A stretch of DNA of 5,756 nucleotides from the NCBI GenBank assembly GCA_947651335.1, contig CANSYV010000111.1, positions 1 through 5,756 of the forward strand. The letters are read 5' to 3'. The position numbers and the translations under genes were made by a program. Below, piece by piece: positions 1 to 5,756 of the stretch. This stretch comes from an uncultured Lachnospiraceae bacterium. Lineage in GTDB: Bacteria > Bacillota > Clostridia > Lachnospirales > Lachnospiraceae. How positions within the stretch are numbered: position 1 is the first letter of the stretch; each line of letters begins with the position of its first letter. Below the pieces are notes generated by a model. It did not search any database and had not been told where the DNA came from. It saw only the letters and a program-made list of their open reading frames with translations.

Positions 1-63
1 CACACCACCGAGGAAACCTTCCTCCGTGGCATGATCGAACTCCAAAAGATGCTCGCACAATGA
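1..63 (+). CDS. C-terminal tail of an unidentified protein (5' partial)
   Basis: Frame 1 is open from the window edge and ends at TGA 61-63, giving only the last 20 residues (ending in GMIELQKMLAQ). The codons look coding, with many C-ending third positions, but the fragment is too short to assign to a family. Its stop overlaps the ATG of the next small ORF in an ATGA arrangement, which would suit translational coupling. A caveat is that frame 3 is also open to the window edge, so the true upstream gene could instead be in the frame of the next ORF. Function unknown. Confidence 0.4.
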   Translation, partial: HTTEETFLRGMIELQKMLAQ

Positions 64-236
64 AGAAGTCCACGGTTGTAAAAGTGCCAAGGGCATCTGC
101 AAAGGCGAAAACCGTTAAAAAGGTTCCATCCAATAGACGGGTATACGTTCAAGTGAGAGCGTACAGAACCAAAAACGGCGCCACCAGCTACGGCAAATGG
201 AGTAAAAAAGCTGTCAGCGACAAAATAATCAAATAG
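60..236 (+). CDS. Small ORF resembling the C-terminal half of a fibronectin type III domain
   Basis: From ATG 60 to TAG 234-236 the frame encodes 58 basic residues. The stretch VYVQVRAYRTKNGATSYGKW (residues ~28-47) matches the pattern that closes Fn3 domains in clostridial cell-surface proteins (YYVRVRAY-T-NG--YYG-WS), and MKKSTVV followed by KTVKKV fits the preceding strands. Only about half of an Fn3 domain is present, so it probably cannot fold alone. It is more likely the 3' end of a larger surface protein gene than an independent gene. The frame stays open upstream to position 3, but the residues encoded there (positions 3-59) do not resemble the missing Fn3 half. No clear ribosome site stands before ATG 60. 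A terminator follows 16 nt after the stop. The Fn3 similarity is from recalled family patterns, not a search. Confidence 0.5.
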   Translation: MKKSTVVKVPRASAKAKTVKKVPSNRRVYVQVRAYRTKNGATSYGKWSKKAVSDKIIK

Positions 237-252
237 CGCAAAGCAATAAGAG

Positions 253-298
253 GAGCCCGTGGCAGGTAATAACCAGTTACCTGCCGTGGGTTCTTTTT
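253..298 (+). terminator. Intrinsic (rho-independent) terminator
   Basis: A 17-bp stem pairs 253-269 with 277-293 around a 7-nt loop (TAACCAG, 270-276). The inner nine pairs, GGCAGGTAA with TTACCTGCC, are perfect, and the outer part holds three G-U wobbles. The stem is followed by TTTTT at 294-298, and purines at 248-252 can pair with those T residues and extend it. It lies just after the stop at 236 and before the next promoter, so it should end transcription of the left-hand unit and isolate the ABC operon. Confidence 0.93.
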
Positions 299-332
299 GC
301 ATGCAGGAAACAAAATCCAGACGTGATAACAG

Positions 333-361
333 TTGCAATGAACCCCCAAAGAGGTTACAAT
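333..361 (+). promoter_or_regulatory. Sigma-A type promoter of the ABC transporter operon
   Basis: TTGCAA at 333-338 (4 of 6 matches to TTGACA) is separated by exactly 17 nt from TACAAT at 356-361 (5 of 6 matches to TATAAT). The predicted start of transcription is near 368, leaving a leader of about 49 nt. The leader carries an A-rich run and AGGAG at 405-409, seven bases before ATG 417. The position between the terminator and the first ABC gene supports the call. Not experimentally shown. Confidence 0.75.
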
Positions 362-365
362 AAAT

Positions 366-390
366 GAAACCATAAAGAATACATAGTTTC
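366..390. promoter_or_regulatory. Possible operator: imperfect inverted repeat at the transcription start
   Basis: GAAACCAT (366-373) and ATAGTTTC (383-390) are inverted copies with 7 of 8 positions paired and a 9-nt spacer. They lie just downstream of the -10 box, across the predicted transcription start, where a repressor could act. The 8-bp palindrome TTTCGAAA (387-394) overlaps the right arm. In such A/T-rich sequence a short repeat can arise by chance, and no cognate regulator is identified, so this is only a candidate. Confidence 0.25.
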
Positions 391-416
391 GAAAACGTAA
401 AAAAAGGAGTACATAC

Positions 417-1124
417 ATGGACAAAGCCTTTGTTACGCTGGAACAGGTTACAAAAGTATATGGAAAAGGAGAGGTATTAATAAAAGCCGTGGACGGCATT
501 GACTTTTCCATTGAAAAAGGAGAATTTGTCATTATTGTGGGTCCCAGCGGAGCGGGAAAGACCACGGTGTTGAATATCCTGGGCGGGATGGACCAGGCCA
601 CGTCCGGCTGTGTGTGGGTGGACGGGCAGGATGTGGCAAAGTATTCCCACCGCCAGCTCACAGGATATCGAAGGGAAGATGTGGGATTCGTGTTTCAGTT
701 CTATAACCTGGTTCCCAATCTGACTGCTCTGGAGAATGTGGAGCTGGCGCTGCAGATCTGCCGGGACCCCCTGGATGCCAGACAGGTATTGCAGGAAGTG
801 GGGTTAAGTGAGCGCCTGGGGAATTTTCCCGCCCAGCTCTCCGGCGGGGAGCAGCAGCGGGTGTCCATTGCCCGGGCGTTGGCCAAGAATCCGAAACTGC
901 TGTTGTGTGACGAACCCACCGGGGCACTGGATTATCAGACGGGAAAGGCCATATTGAAACTATTGCAGGATATGTGCAGGCAGAGGGGCATGACTGTGAT
1001 TGTAATCACCCACAACTCTGCCCTGACCCCTATGGCAGACAGGGTGATCCAGATAAAAAACGGGAAGGTATCTTCCATGAAAATGAATGAAACCCCGTTA
1101 CCTGTAGAAGAAATAGAATGGTAG
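417..1124 (+). CDS. ABC transporter ATP-binding protein, MacB/LolD/FtsE-type
   Basis: This 235-residue cytoplasmic ATPase is the motor subunit for the permease encoded next. All nucleotide-binding motifs are intact: A-loop aromatic Tyr15, Walker A GPSGAGKT (42-49), Q-loop Gln94, signature LSGGEQQ (141-147), Walker B LLLCDE (161-166) with catalytic Glu166, D-loop GALD (169-172) and switch His199. Length and motif wording ([36 protein letters not shown]) are those of the MacB/LolD/YknY group, which works with FtsX-type permeases by mechanotransmission. ATG 417 is preceded by AGGAG at 405-409, and no alternative start is needed. The stop TAG at 1122-1124 overlaps the ribosome site of the permease, so the two subunits are probably made together. 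The group is certain; the cargo or process cannot be read from this subunit. Confidence 0.95.
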   Translation: MDKAFVTLEQVTKVYGKGEVLIKAVDGIDFSIEKGEFVIIVGPSGAGKTTVLNILGGMDQATSGCVWVDGQDVAKYSHRQLTGYRREDVGFVFQFYNLVPNLTALENVELALQICRDPLDARQVLQEVGLSERLGNFPAQLSGGEQQRVSIARALAKNPKLLLCDEPTGALDYQTGKAILKLLQDMCRQRGMTVIVITHNSALTPMADRVIQIKNGKVSSMKMNETPLPVEEIEW

Positions 1125-1127
1125 GAG
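1123..1127 (+). promoter_or_regulatory. Ribosome binding site fixing the GTG start of the permease
   Basis: AGGAG at 1123-1127 lies inside and just after the ATPase stop codon (1122-1124) and seven bases before GTG 1135. The next in-frame ATG (1165) has no comparable site and would cut into the basic N-terminal stretch before the first membrane helix, so GTG is preferred. The overlap of stop and ribosome site suggests coupled translation. Confidence 0.8.
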
Positions 1128-1134
1128 CCAGAAC

Positions 1135-4100
1135 GTGAAAAAAGCATTAAGAAAAGATTTCTTTATGGACATAAAGAAAAGTTTCGCAAGGTTTATTTCC
1201 ATATTTTTTATTGTGGCGCTGGGTGTCGCCTTTTTCTCAGGAATTCAGGCTGCATCCCCGGATATGCGCTATTCCGGGGACAGTTATTATGACGAGACGA
1301 ATCTGATGGATCTGCGGGTGATGGGGACGCTGGGATTGACTGATGACGACCTGAAAGCGTTAAATCAGGTGAAAGGGGTGGAGCTGGCAGAGGGCGGCTA
1401 TGCCCTGGATGTGCTCAGCGGCGAGAAAGGCAGCCAGCAGGTGATTCATTTGGAAAGCCTGGGCGGCAGTATCAACAAGCTGTCTGTCATTGACGGGCGG
1501 ATGCCGGAGAAAAAAGGAGAGTGTCTCATTGACAGCCAGCTGGCCGGACAGGGAGCTTTTCAGGTGGGCGGTGAGGTGGTGTTCGACACTGAGGATGATG
1601 AGGACAGCATTCTCAAACAGAAATCTTATACCATAGTGGGAACCTGCAGCAGCCCTATGTATATTTCTTTCGACCGGGGACATACCACACTGGGGTCAGG
1701 GGAGGTGAGCGGCTATGCCTATGTGACGGAGGATAACTTTGACCAGGAAGTATACACCGTGGCTTATCTGCTGGCAAAAGGGGCCAGGGAACAGGTGAGC
1801 TATACCCAGTTGTATGAGAATCTGGTGAAAAAAGTACAATCCCGGGTCGAGGGCATTGAAGAAGAACGCTGTCAGCTCCGGTACGATTCAGTGAGAGGGG
1901 AAGCCCAGCAGGAGCTGGAAGATGGGGAAAAAGAGCTGGCAGACGGAAAAGAAAAGGCCCGAAAAGAACTCTCAGACGCGAAGAAAGAACTTTCAGACGC
2001 CAGGAAAAAGCTGGAGGACGGTAAGGCAGAGTACGAGGACGGCGTCCGCCAGCTCTCTGACGCAGAACAGAAACTTGCCGACGGGCGCCGCCAGCTCTCC
2101 GAGGGCCGCCTGCAGCAGCAAAATGGAGCCGCCCAGCTGGAGGATGCCAGAAACACTCTGAACAGCCAGCAGGCCCAGCTGGACAGTTCTCAGGCACAGA
2201 CCAATCAGGGATATGCCCAGTGGAATGCCTCCAAGCAGGAGTTTGACCAGAAAGAGCAGGAATATAACAGCGGTGCGGCACAGTATGAGCAGGGGGCAGC
2301 GGCGCTGGCCCAGGCGAAACAGCAGCTGGCCCAGCAGAAGAACGCCTATGCCCAGCTGGAAGCGGCCGGAATGGGCGACGAACAGACCAGGCGGCAGCTG
2401 GAAGAGGCAGAGGCACAGCTGGCGGCACAGGAGCAGACCCTGGCGGCATCCAGACAGCAGCTGGCCCAGGCGAAAGTCCAGCTGGACAACGGACGCCGGG
2501 AGCTGGAAGCTGCCAGGAGCCAGCTGGACGACGCACAGGCACAGATAGACAGCGGTGTTTCCCAGTTATCCAGTGCCCGGGCCCAGCTGGACAGCCAGCA
2601 GGCAAGTCTGAATGCCGCGGCGGAGGAGATCAATCGTCAGGAGGCACAGCTGGCAGACGCCCAGAGGCAGATCACAGAAAATGAGCAGAAGCTGAAAGAC
2701 GCCAAGTCAGAGATAGAGAAAAACGAGAAAAAGTTAAAAGACGGGGAAGCAGATTACAAAAAAGCCAGGAAAGATGTGAAAAAGGAGCTGGCAGACGGGG
2801 AAGAAAAAATCGCGGATGCCAGGGAGAAGATCGCTTCCATAAAAAAGCCAAAATGGTATGTGGATGACAGGAGTGTACTGCCGGAGCACAGCGATTACGG
2901 GGATAACGCGGACAGAATCCGCAACATCGGACGGGTATTTCCGGTGCTGTTTTTCCTGGTGGCGGCTCTCATCAGCCTGACCACCATGACCCGCATGGTA
3001 GAAGAAGAACGGACGCTTATCGGTACACTGAAGGCTCTGGGCTATGGAAAAGGAGCCATTGCGGCCAAATATCTGGGGTATGCACTGCTGGCCACCCTGT
3101 CCGGGAGCATTTTCGGAGTCTTAATCGGACAGAAGATCCTTCCTTATATTATTATCACCGCTTACCGGATTATGTATCATCAAATGCCCACAGTTAAGAT
3201 TCCCTACCAGGTGCGCTATGCCATGATCGGCTCTGTGGCGGCGGTGGCCTGTACCCTGCTGGCCACATTTTCCGCCTGCCGGAAAGAATTGATGGAGACA
3301 CCGGCGTCCCTTATGCGCCCGGCTGCCCCCAAAGAGGGAAAGCGGGTGCTGCTGGAGAGAATTCCTTTTCTCTGGAAACATTTGAACTTTACCTGGAAAT
3401 CAACTGTGAGGAATCTGTTCCGTTATAAGAAGCGGTTTTTCATGACCATCATCGGAATCGGCGGCTGTACTGCCCTGATGCTGGTGGGCTTCGGACTGCA
3501 GGATTCCATCATGGATATCGGCGCGCTCCAGTATGGGCAGCTTCAGCATTTCGAAGCCACTGTCCTCCAGGATGAGGACGCCAGCCAGGAGGAAAAGGCA
3601 CAGCTGAAGGAATTTCTGGAGACAGACCACAGAGTGGAAAAGTCCGTTCAGGTATATTTTCAGAATATGACTGCGTCTGGAGAAAAAAAGCGGCTGGATG
3701 TGTATCTGATTGTGCCGGAAAAGACAGGACAGTTTTCAGAGATGGTGACCCTCCGGGAGCGGGGAAATGAAGAAGAATACCGGCTGGAGGATGCCGGCGT
3801 GGTGATCTCGGAGAAAACGGCAAAACTGCTGGACGTGAAAGAAGGGGACTCCATAGAACTGTCTGTGGAAGACGGTGTCAGCGGCCAGGTGTTAATCGGC
3901 AGAATCTGCGAAAATTATATGAGCCATTATATGTATATGACACCGGAGGCGTTTTTGGAATTTTTCGGGGAAGAACCGGAATGTAAGGACAGCCTGGTGA
4001 TTTTCCAGGATGAATACCAGAACAGACAGGAGGAGGTCGGCAGGGATATTCTGGCCAGTCCGGCGGCGCTGAGCATCAGTTATACAGGAAGTATCGCGGA

Positions 4101-4527
4101 CCAGCTGGAGAAGATGCTCAGCAGTCTGGACTCTGTGATGGTGGTGCTGATTGTATCGGCAGGGATGCTGGCGTTTGTGGTACTCTATAATCTGAACAAC
4201 ATTAATATCACAGAGAGAAAGAGGGAGCTGGCAACACTGAAAGTGCTGGGATTTTTCGACGGGGAGGTGTCAGCCTATGTGTATAGGGAAAACGTGCTGC
4301 TGACGGTAATCGGCACTGCTGTGGGCTCCGGCCTTGGAATCCTGCTCCATCGGTTTGTGATTGTCACTGTGGAGGTGGACGCCGCCATGTTCGGAAGGAA
4401 TATTTACTGGCCCAGCTTCGTCTACAGTGCACTGTTTACGGTGGGGTTCTCTGCGTTTGTGAATATGGTTATGTATTTTAAATTGAAAAAGATTGATATG
4501 GTGGAATCGTTAAAGAGTGTGGAGTGA
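1135..4527 (+). CDS. FtsX/MacB-family ABC permease with a large extracytoplasmic coiled-coil hairpin
   Basis: This 1130-residue membrane protein is the permease partner of the preceding ATPase. Reading in order: a basic N-terminus; membrane helix 1 (~20-40); a first extracytoplasmic domain (~41-250); a heptad coiled coil (260-571) ending before PKWYVDDR; helices 2-4 (~598-617, ~644-667, ~695-714), the first FtsX domain; a cytoplasmic linker; helix 5 (~768-788); a second extracytoplasmic domain (~789-995); and helices 6-8 (~1000-1018, ~1053-1076, ~1094-1114), the second FtsX domain. The two FtsX domains share the wording E-ERTLIGTLKALGY and ERKRELATLKVLGF after their first helix, the segment expected to touch the ATPase. 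Large duplicated FtsX permeases with such a coiled coil are common in Clostridia and mostly uncharacterised. Type VII ABC systems use ATP hydrolysis to move their extracellular domains, for example to control wall hydrolases or drive export; which applies here is unknown. Start GTG chosen from AGGAG at 1123-1127. Confidence 0.93.
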   Translation: MKKALRKDFFMDIKKSFARFISIFFIVALGVAFFSGIQAASPDMRYSGDSYYDETNLMDLRVMGTLGLTDDDLKALNQVKGVELAEGGYALDVLSGEKGSQQVIHLESLGGSINKLSVIDGRMPEKKGECLIDSQLAGQGAFQVGGEVVFDTEDDEDSILKQKSYTIVGTCSSPMYISFDRGHTTLGSGEVSGYAYVTEDNFDQEVYTVAYLLAKGAREQVSYTQLYENLVKKVQSRVEGIEEERCQLRYDSVRGEAQQELEDGEKELADGKEKARKELSDAKKELSDARKKLEDGKAEYEDGVRQLSDAEQKLADGRRQLSEGRLQQQNGAAQLEDARNTLNSQQAQLDSSQAQTNQGYAQWNASKQEFDQKEQEYNSGAAQYEQGAAALAQAKQQLAQQKNAYAQLEAAGMGDEQTRRQLEEAEAQLAAQEQTLAASRQQLAQAKVQLDNGRRELEAARSQLDDAQAQIDSGVSQLSSARAQLDSQQASLNAAAEEINRQEAQLADAQRQITENEQKLKDAKSEIEKNEKKLKDGEADYKKARKDVKKELADGEEKIADAREKIASIKKPKWYVDDRSVLPEHSDYGDNADRIRNIGRVFPVLFFLVAALISLTTMTRMVEEERTLIGTLKALGYGKGAIAAKYLGYALLATLSGSIFGVLIGQKILPYIIITAYRIMYHQMPTVKIPYQVRYAMIGSVAAVACTLLATFSACRKELMETPASLMRPAAPKEGKRVLLERIPFLWKHLNFTWKSTVRNLFRYKKRFFMTIIGIGGCTALMLVGFGLQDSIMDIGALQYGQLQHFEATVLQDEDASQEEKAQLKEFLETDHRVEKSVQVYFQNMTASGEKKRLDVYLIVPEKTGQFSEMVTLRERGNEEEYRLEDAGVVISEKTAKLLDVKEGDSIELSVEDGVSGQVLIGRICENYMSHYMYMTPEAFLEFFGEEPECKDSLVIFQDEYQNRQEEVGRDILASPAALSISYTGSIADQLEKMLSSLDSVMVVLIVSAGMLAFVVLYNLNNINITERKRELATLKVLGFFDGEVSAYVYRENVLLTVIGTAVGSGLGILLHRFVIVTVEVDAAMFGRNIYWPSFVYSALFTVGFSAFVNMVMYFKLKKIDMVESLKSVE
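1912..2847 (+). repeat. Heptad-repeat tract encoding a symmetric coiled-coil hairpin
   Basis: Within the permease, residues 260-410 and 421-571 form two arms of exactly 151 residues each, made of seven-residue units of the type QLxDAxx or ELADGxx. Arm 1 (1912-2364) has two heptads, a 4-residue insertion (274-277, KARK), then 19 unbroken heptads. A turn AGMGDEQTRR (411-420; 2365-2394) follows. Arm 2 (2395-2847) has 18 heptads, a 4-residue insertion (547-550, DVKK), then three heptads. At DNA level the unit recurs as CAGCTGG, 11 times between 2134 and 2653, mostly at spacings that are multiples of 21. The equal arms around a Gly-containing turn point to an antiparallel hairpin. Confidence 0.85.
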
Positions 4528-4552
4528 GGAATGTAAGTGCGGGAATGAATGT

Positions 4553-4789
4553 ATGAAATGGATTATGGGAAATGACACAGTGGAGCTTGTGCTGGAGGAA
4601 AAGAGCCGGAAGGTGTTCGGAAGGACGGACAGGGGTTCTTTTTATACAGGCGTAAAGTTGTCTAAAGATATGAAATTGAATGAGTTTGTGCTGGAATTTC
4701 TGCTGGAGGCCCATACCAGGATTAAGCAGAGTGAGGATGTGTTGGAGGGGATTTTCCTTGAAGAACAGGGTTATTTATCTGAAACATAA
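4553..4789 (+). CDS. Hypothetical protein, 78 residues
   Basis: The frame runs from ATG 4553 to TAA 4787-4789, and I do not recognise the product. The sequence begins MKWIMGNDTVELVLEEKS, suggesting short beta strands, followed by an acidic helical half (LNEFVLEFLLEAHTRI, EDVLEGIFLEEQ). It has no signal peptide or membrane helix, so it is probably cytoplasmic. GGGA at 4541-4544, eight bases upstream, is a weak ribosome site. GTG 4517, which would overlap the permease, and ATG 4565 are other in-frame starts. Codon choice looks like that of its neighbours, so it is probably a real gene. It begins 25 nt after the permease stop with no terminator between them, and its 3' end overlaps the next gene by 32 nt. 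That overlap suggests it belongs functionally with the HipA-like protein, perhaps as a partner or antitoxin-like subunit; this is speculation. Confidence 0.6.
   Translation: MKWIMGNDTVELVLEEKSRKVFGRTDRGSFYTGVKLSKDMKLNEFVLEFLLEAHTRIKQSEDVLEGIFLEEQGYLSET
4744..4750 (+). promoter_or_regulatory. Ribosome binding site supporting a TTG start at 4758
   Basis: GGAGGGG at 4744-4750 is a strong Shine-Dalgarno match seven bases before TTG 4758. It lies inside the coding region of the preceding small gene. The first in-frame ATG choices are worse: 4737 has its purine run directly adjacent, and 4812 would remove the conserved LKHKNITTAAL start of the HipA-like family. Confidence 0.7.
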
Positions 4790-5756
4790 GAATATCACCA
4801 CCGCGGCTCTGATGGTGGATGAGTGCAGCAATATTCTGGCGGTAAAGATCCGGGAGCAGACCAGGAGGCACCTGCCGGTTTCTGTGTCCGATGAGGCGTC
4901 TTTGAAAACATGGCTTATGGGAAGGGGGATTCCGGCTGCCAGGAAAGACTTTGAGAGGGATTTCGGCGGAGTTTCTTCCTTTGAATTGATGCTGAATAAT
5001 CTGGGACTTTCACTGGTGGACTGTTACTGGCTGTGTCCTGGGGATTATGAAAAGTCCTGGCAGGAGGTTAACTTATATTCCAATCATTTCCGTGAGAGCT
5101 ATTCCCTGGACCTGGACAGGAAGGAAACCATAGCGGATATATACAGCAAAACCAACTTTGTTCCCAGCACATCGTTAAAGGGCGACCTGAAGAAAAAGTG
5201 GATTATCCGAAAAAATAACATTCGAAGTCTGGTGAAAGGAAATTATGGCAGCGGCTGTGTGCAGTCTCTGTCAGAAGTGCTTGCATCTGAGATTCATAAA
5301 AGGCAGGGTGCTGTCCATGCACCGTATCATCTGATTCATATTTCTTCAAATGGAAGAAAACTTATTGGATGTATCTGTGACGCGTTTACTTCGGAACAAG
5401 TGGAATTTGTATCTGCGTACGAAGCGCTGGGCCGTGTGAAAAAGCCAAATTCTATCAGTTATTATGAATTTTTTATAGAGTGCTGCGCCAAATTGGGTGT
5501 GGAGACGCTGGGGGAGGATTACAAGATTACCAGCGATTTCCTGGCATCCAGTATCCAGGTGAACCCGGTCGTTGTCAGGAAGATTCTGTCCCAGCTTAAG
5601 AGGGCAGGACTGATCCAGGTGACTAGGGGGACTGGCGGCACAAGGGTTACCAGGCCGGTCAGTGAGATTACATTTTATGATGTGTATGAAGCGGTTGACC
5701 TGTTAGAAGAAGGGGCATTGTTTCATTTCCATGAGAATCCGAACCCCTGCTGTCCG
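4758..5756 (+). CDS. Hybrid protein: truncated HipA-like kinase fused in frame to an Rrf2-family regulator (3' partial)
   Basis: From TTG 4758 the frame is open to the window edge, giving 333 residues. Residues 1 to ~249 follow a clostridial HipA-like Ser/Thr kinase family as I recall it: YLKHKNITTAALMVDEC, HLPVSV, LMGRGIP, LMLNNLGLSLVDCYW, FVPSTSLKGDLKKKW and SYYEFFIECC. SLKGD with Gly142 resembles the HipA nucleotide-binding loop, and LVKGN with Lys160 the N-lobe lysine. The usual C-lobe with its TDRHxxNxG catalytic loop and metal-binding Asp is missing. Instead, from residue ~252 (GEDYKITSDFLASSI) the protein becomes an Rrf2 winged-helix regulator. A kinase reaction is therefore not expected. 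It overlaps the upstream small gene by 32 nt. The frame has no stop or shift at the junction; whether this is a true fusion, a deletion scar or an assembly chimera cannot be decided here. Confidence 0.75.
   Translation, partial: MKNRVIYLKHKNITTAALMVDECSNILAVKIREQTRRHLPVSVSDEASLKTWLMGRGIPAARKDFERDFGGVSSFELMLNNLGLSLVDCYWLCPGDYEKSWQEVNLYSNHFRESYSLDLDRKETIADIYSKTNFVPSTSLKGDLKKKWIIRKNNIRSLVKGNYGSGCVQSLSEVLASEIHKRQGAVHAPYHLIHISSNGRKLIGCICDAFTSEQVEFVSAYEALGRVKKPNSISYYEFFIECCAKLGVETLGEDYKITSDFLASSIQVNPVVVRKILSQLKRAGLIQVTRGTGGTRVTRPVSEITFYDVYEAVDLLEEGALFHFHENPNPCCP
5511..5756 (+). other. Rrf2-family winged-helix DNA-binding segment within the hybrid ORF (lacks its N-terminus, cut by the window end)
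   Basis: Residues 252-333 of the hybrid read like the YwnA-type Rrf2 group: DYKITSDFLASSIQVNPVVV and RKILSQLKRAGLIQVTRG form the helix-turn-helix, TRGTGGTRVTRPVSEIT the wing, DVYEAVDLLEEG the next helix, and LFHFHENPNPCCP the conserved motif before the dimerisation helix. A normal member starts about 20-25 residues earlier (typically M-IS-RFT-AVH), and that first helix is absent here. The cysteines in NPCCP are common in this subgroup, and only a minority of Rrf2 proteins carry an Fe-S cluster, so none is claimed. Family call is strong; target genes unknown. Confidence 0.85.

Noticed and set aside
353..371. GGTT...AACC inverted repeat over the -10 box
   Set aside because: Only four paired bases per arm with an 11-nt spacer, which is expected by chance.
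188..661. Minus-strand open frame across the intergenic region and the start of the ATPase
   Set aside because: It would cover the terminator, the promoter and the ATPase start, and the product has no recognisable motif.
1655..2605. Long minus-strand open frame opposite the coiled-coil region
   Set aside because: It is the mirror of a repetitive plus-strand coding sequence; its product is a low-complexity Pro/Ala/Arg string with no domain, and the plus-strand frame has clear heptads, start and ribosome site.
1912..2847. Tandem DNA repeat array or CRISPR-like array
   Set aside because: The periodicity is 21 bases with variable sequence in one coding frame, explained by protein heptads; there are no conserved direct repeats with unique spacers.
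4457..4484. Possible internal promoter TTGTGA with TAAATT before the small gene
   Set aside because: The match is weak, the spacer is 16 nt and it lies within conserved permease coding sequence; chance is the simpler explanation.
4812..4814. ATG 4812 as the start of the HipA-like ORF
   Set aside because: It lacks a good ribosome site and would remove the family-typical YLKHKNITTAAL segment; TTG 4758 has GGAGGGG at ideal distance.

Overview
The window looks like a chromosomal segment of an anaerobic Gram-positive bacterium of the Clostridia, most likely Lachnospiraceae or a close relative. This is inferred from protein style (fibronectin-III tail typical of clostridial surface proteins, an FtsX-type permease with a huge coiled coil, an Rrf2 regulator with an FHFHENPNPCCP motif), from strong AGGAG ribosome sites and from GTG/TTG starts. 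Every gene I can support lies on the + strand.

Layout: (1) Positions 1-236 hold the tail of a gene that runs in from the left, overlapped by a small ORF (60-236) that encodes what looks like the last half of a fibronectin type III domain. A strong intrinsic terminator at 253-298 closes this unit. (2) A good sigma-A promoter (333-361) starts an operon with an ABC ATPase (417-1124) and, 10 nt later, an 1130-residue FtsX/MacB-type permease (1135-4527). The two should form one complex. The permease carries two exactly equal 151-residue heptad arms joined by a 10-residue turn, read here as an antiparallel coiled-coil hairpin about 22 nm long projecting outside the membrane. (3) An unrecognised 78-residue protein follows (4553-4789). 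(4) It overlaps an ORF that starts at TTG 4758 and runs off the right edge. Its first ~250 residues resemble the N-terminal part of clostridial HipA-like kinases, and from residue ~252 it continues in the same frame as an Rrf2-family winged-helix regulator. The kinase has lost its catalytic C-lobe and the Rrf2 part has lost its first helix.

How it fits together: the ATPase and permease are a type VII (mechanotransmission) ABC module, probably for envelope work rather than simple import; no substrate can be read from the sequence. No terminator is visible between the permease and the downstream genes, so read-through transcription is possible. The two most unusual points are the symmetric hairpin in the permease and the in-frame HipA-like/Rrf2 hybrid. 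The hybrid is either a real gene fusion or deletion, or an assembly chimera. No rRNA, tRNA, CRISPR array, insertion sequence or riboswitch was recognised, and no gap between genes exceeds 300 bases.
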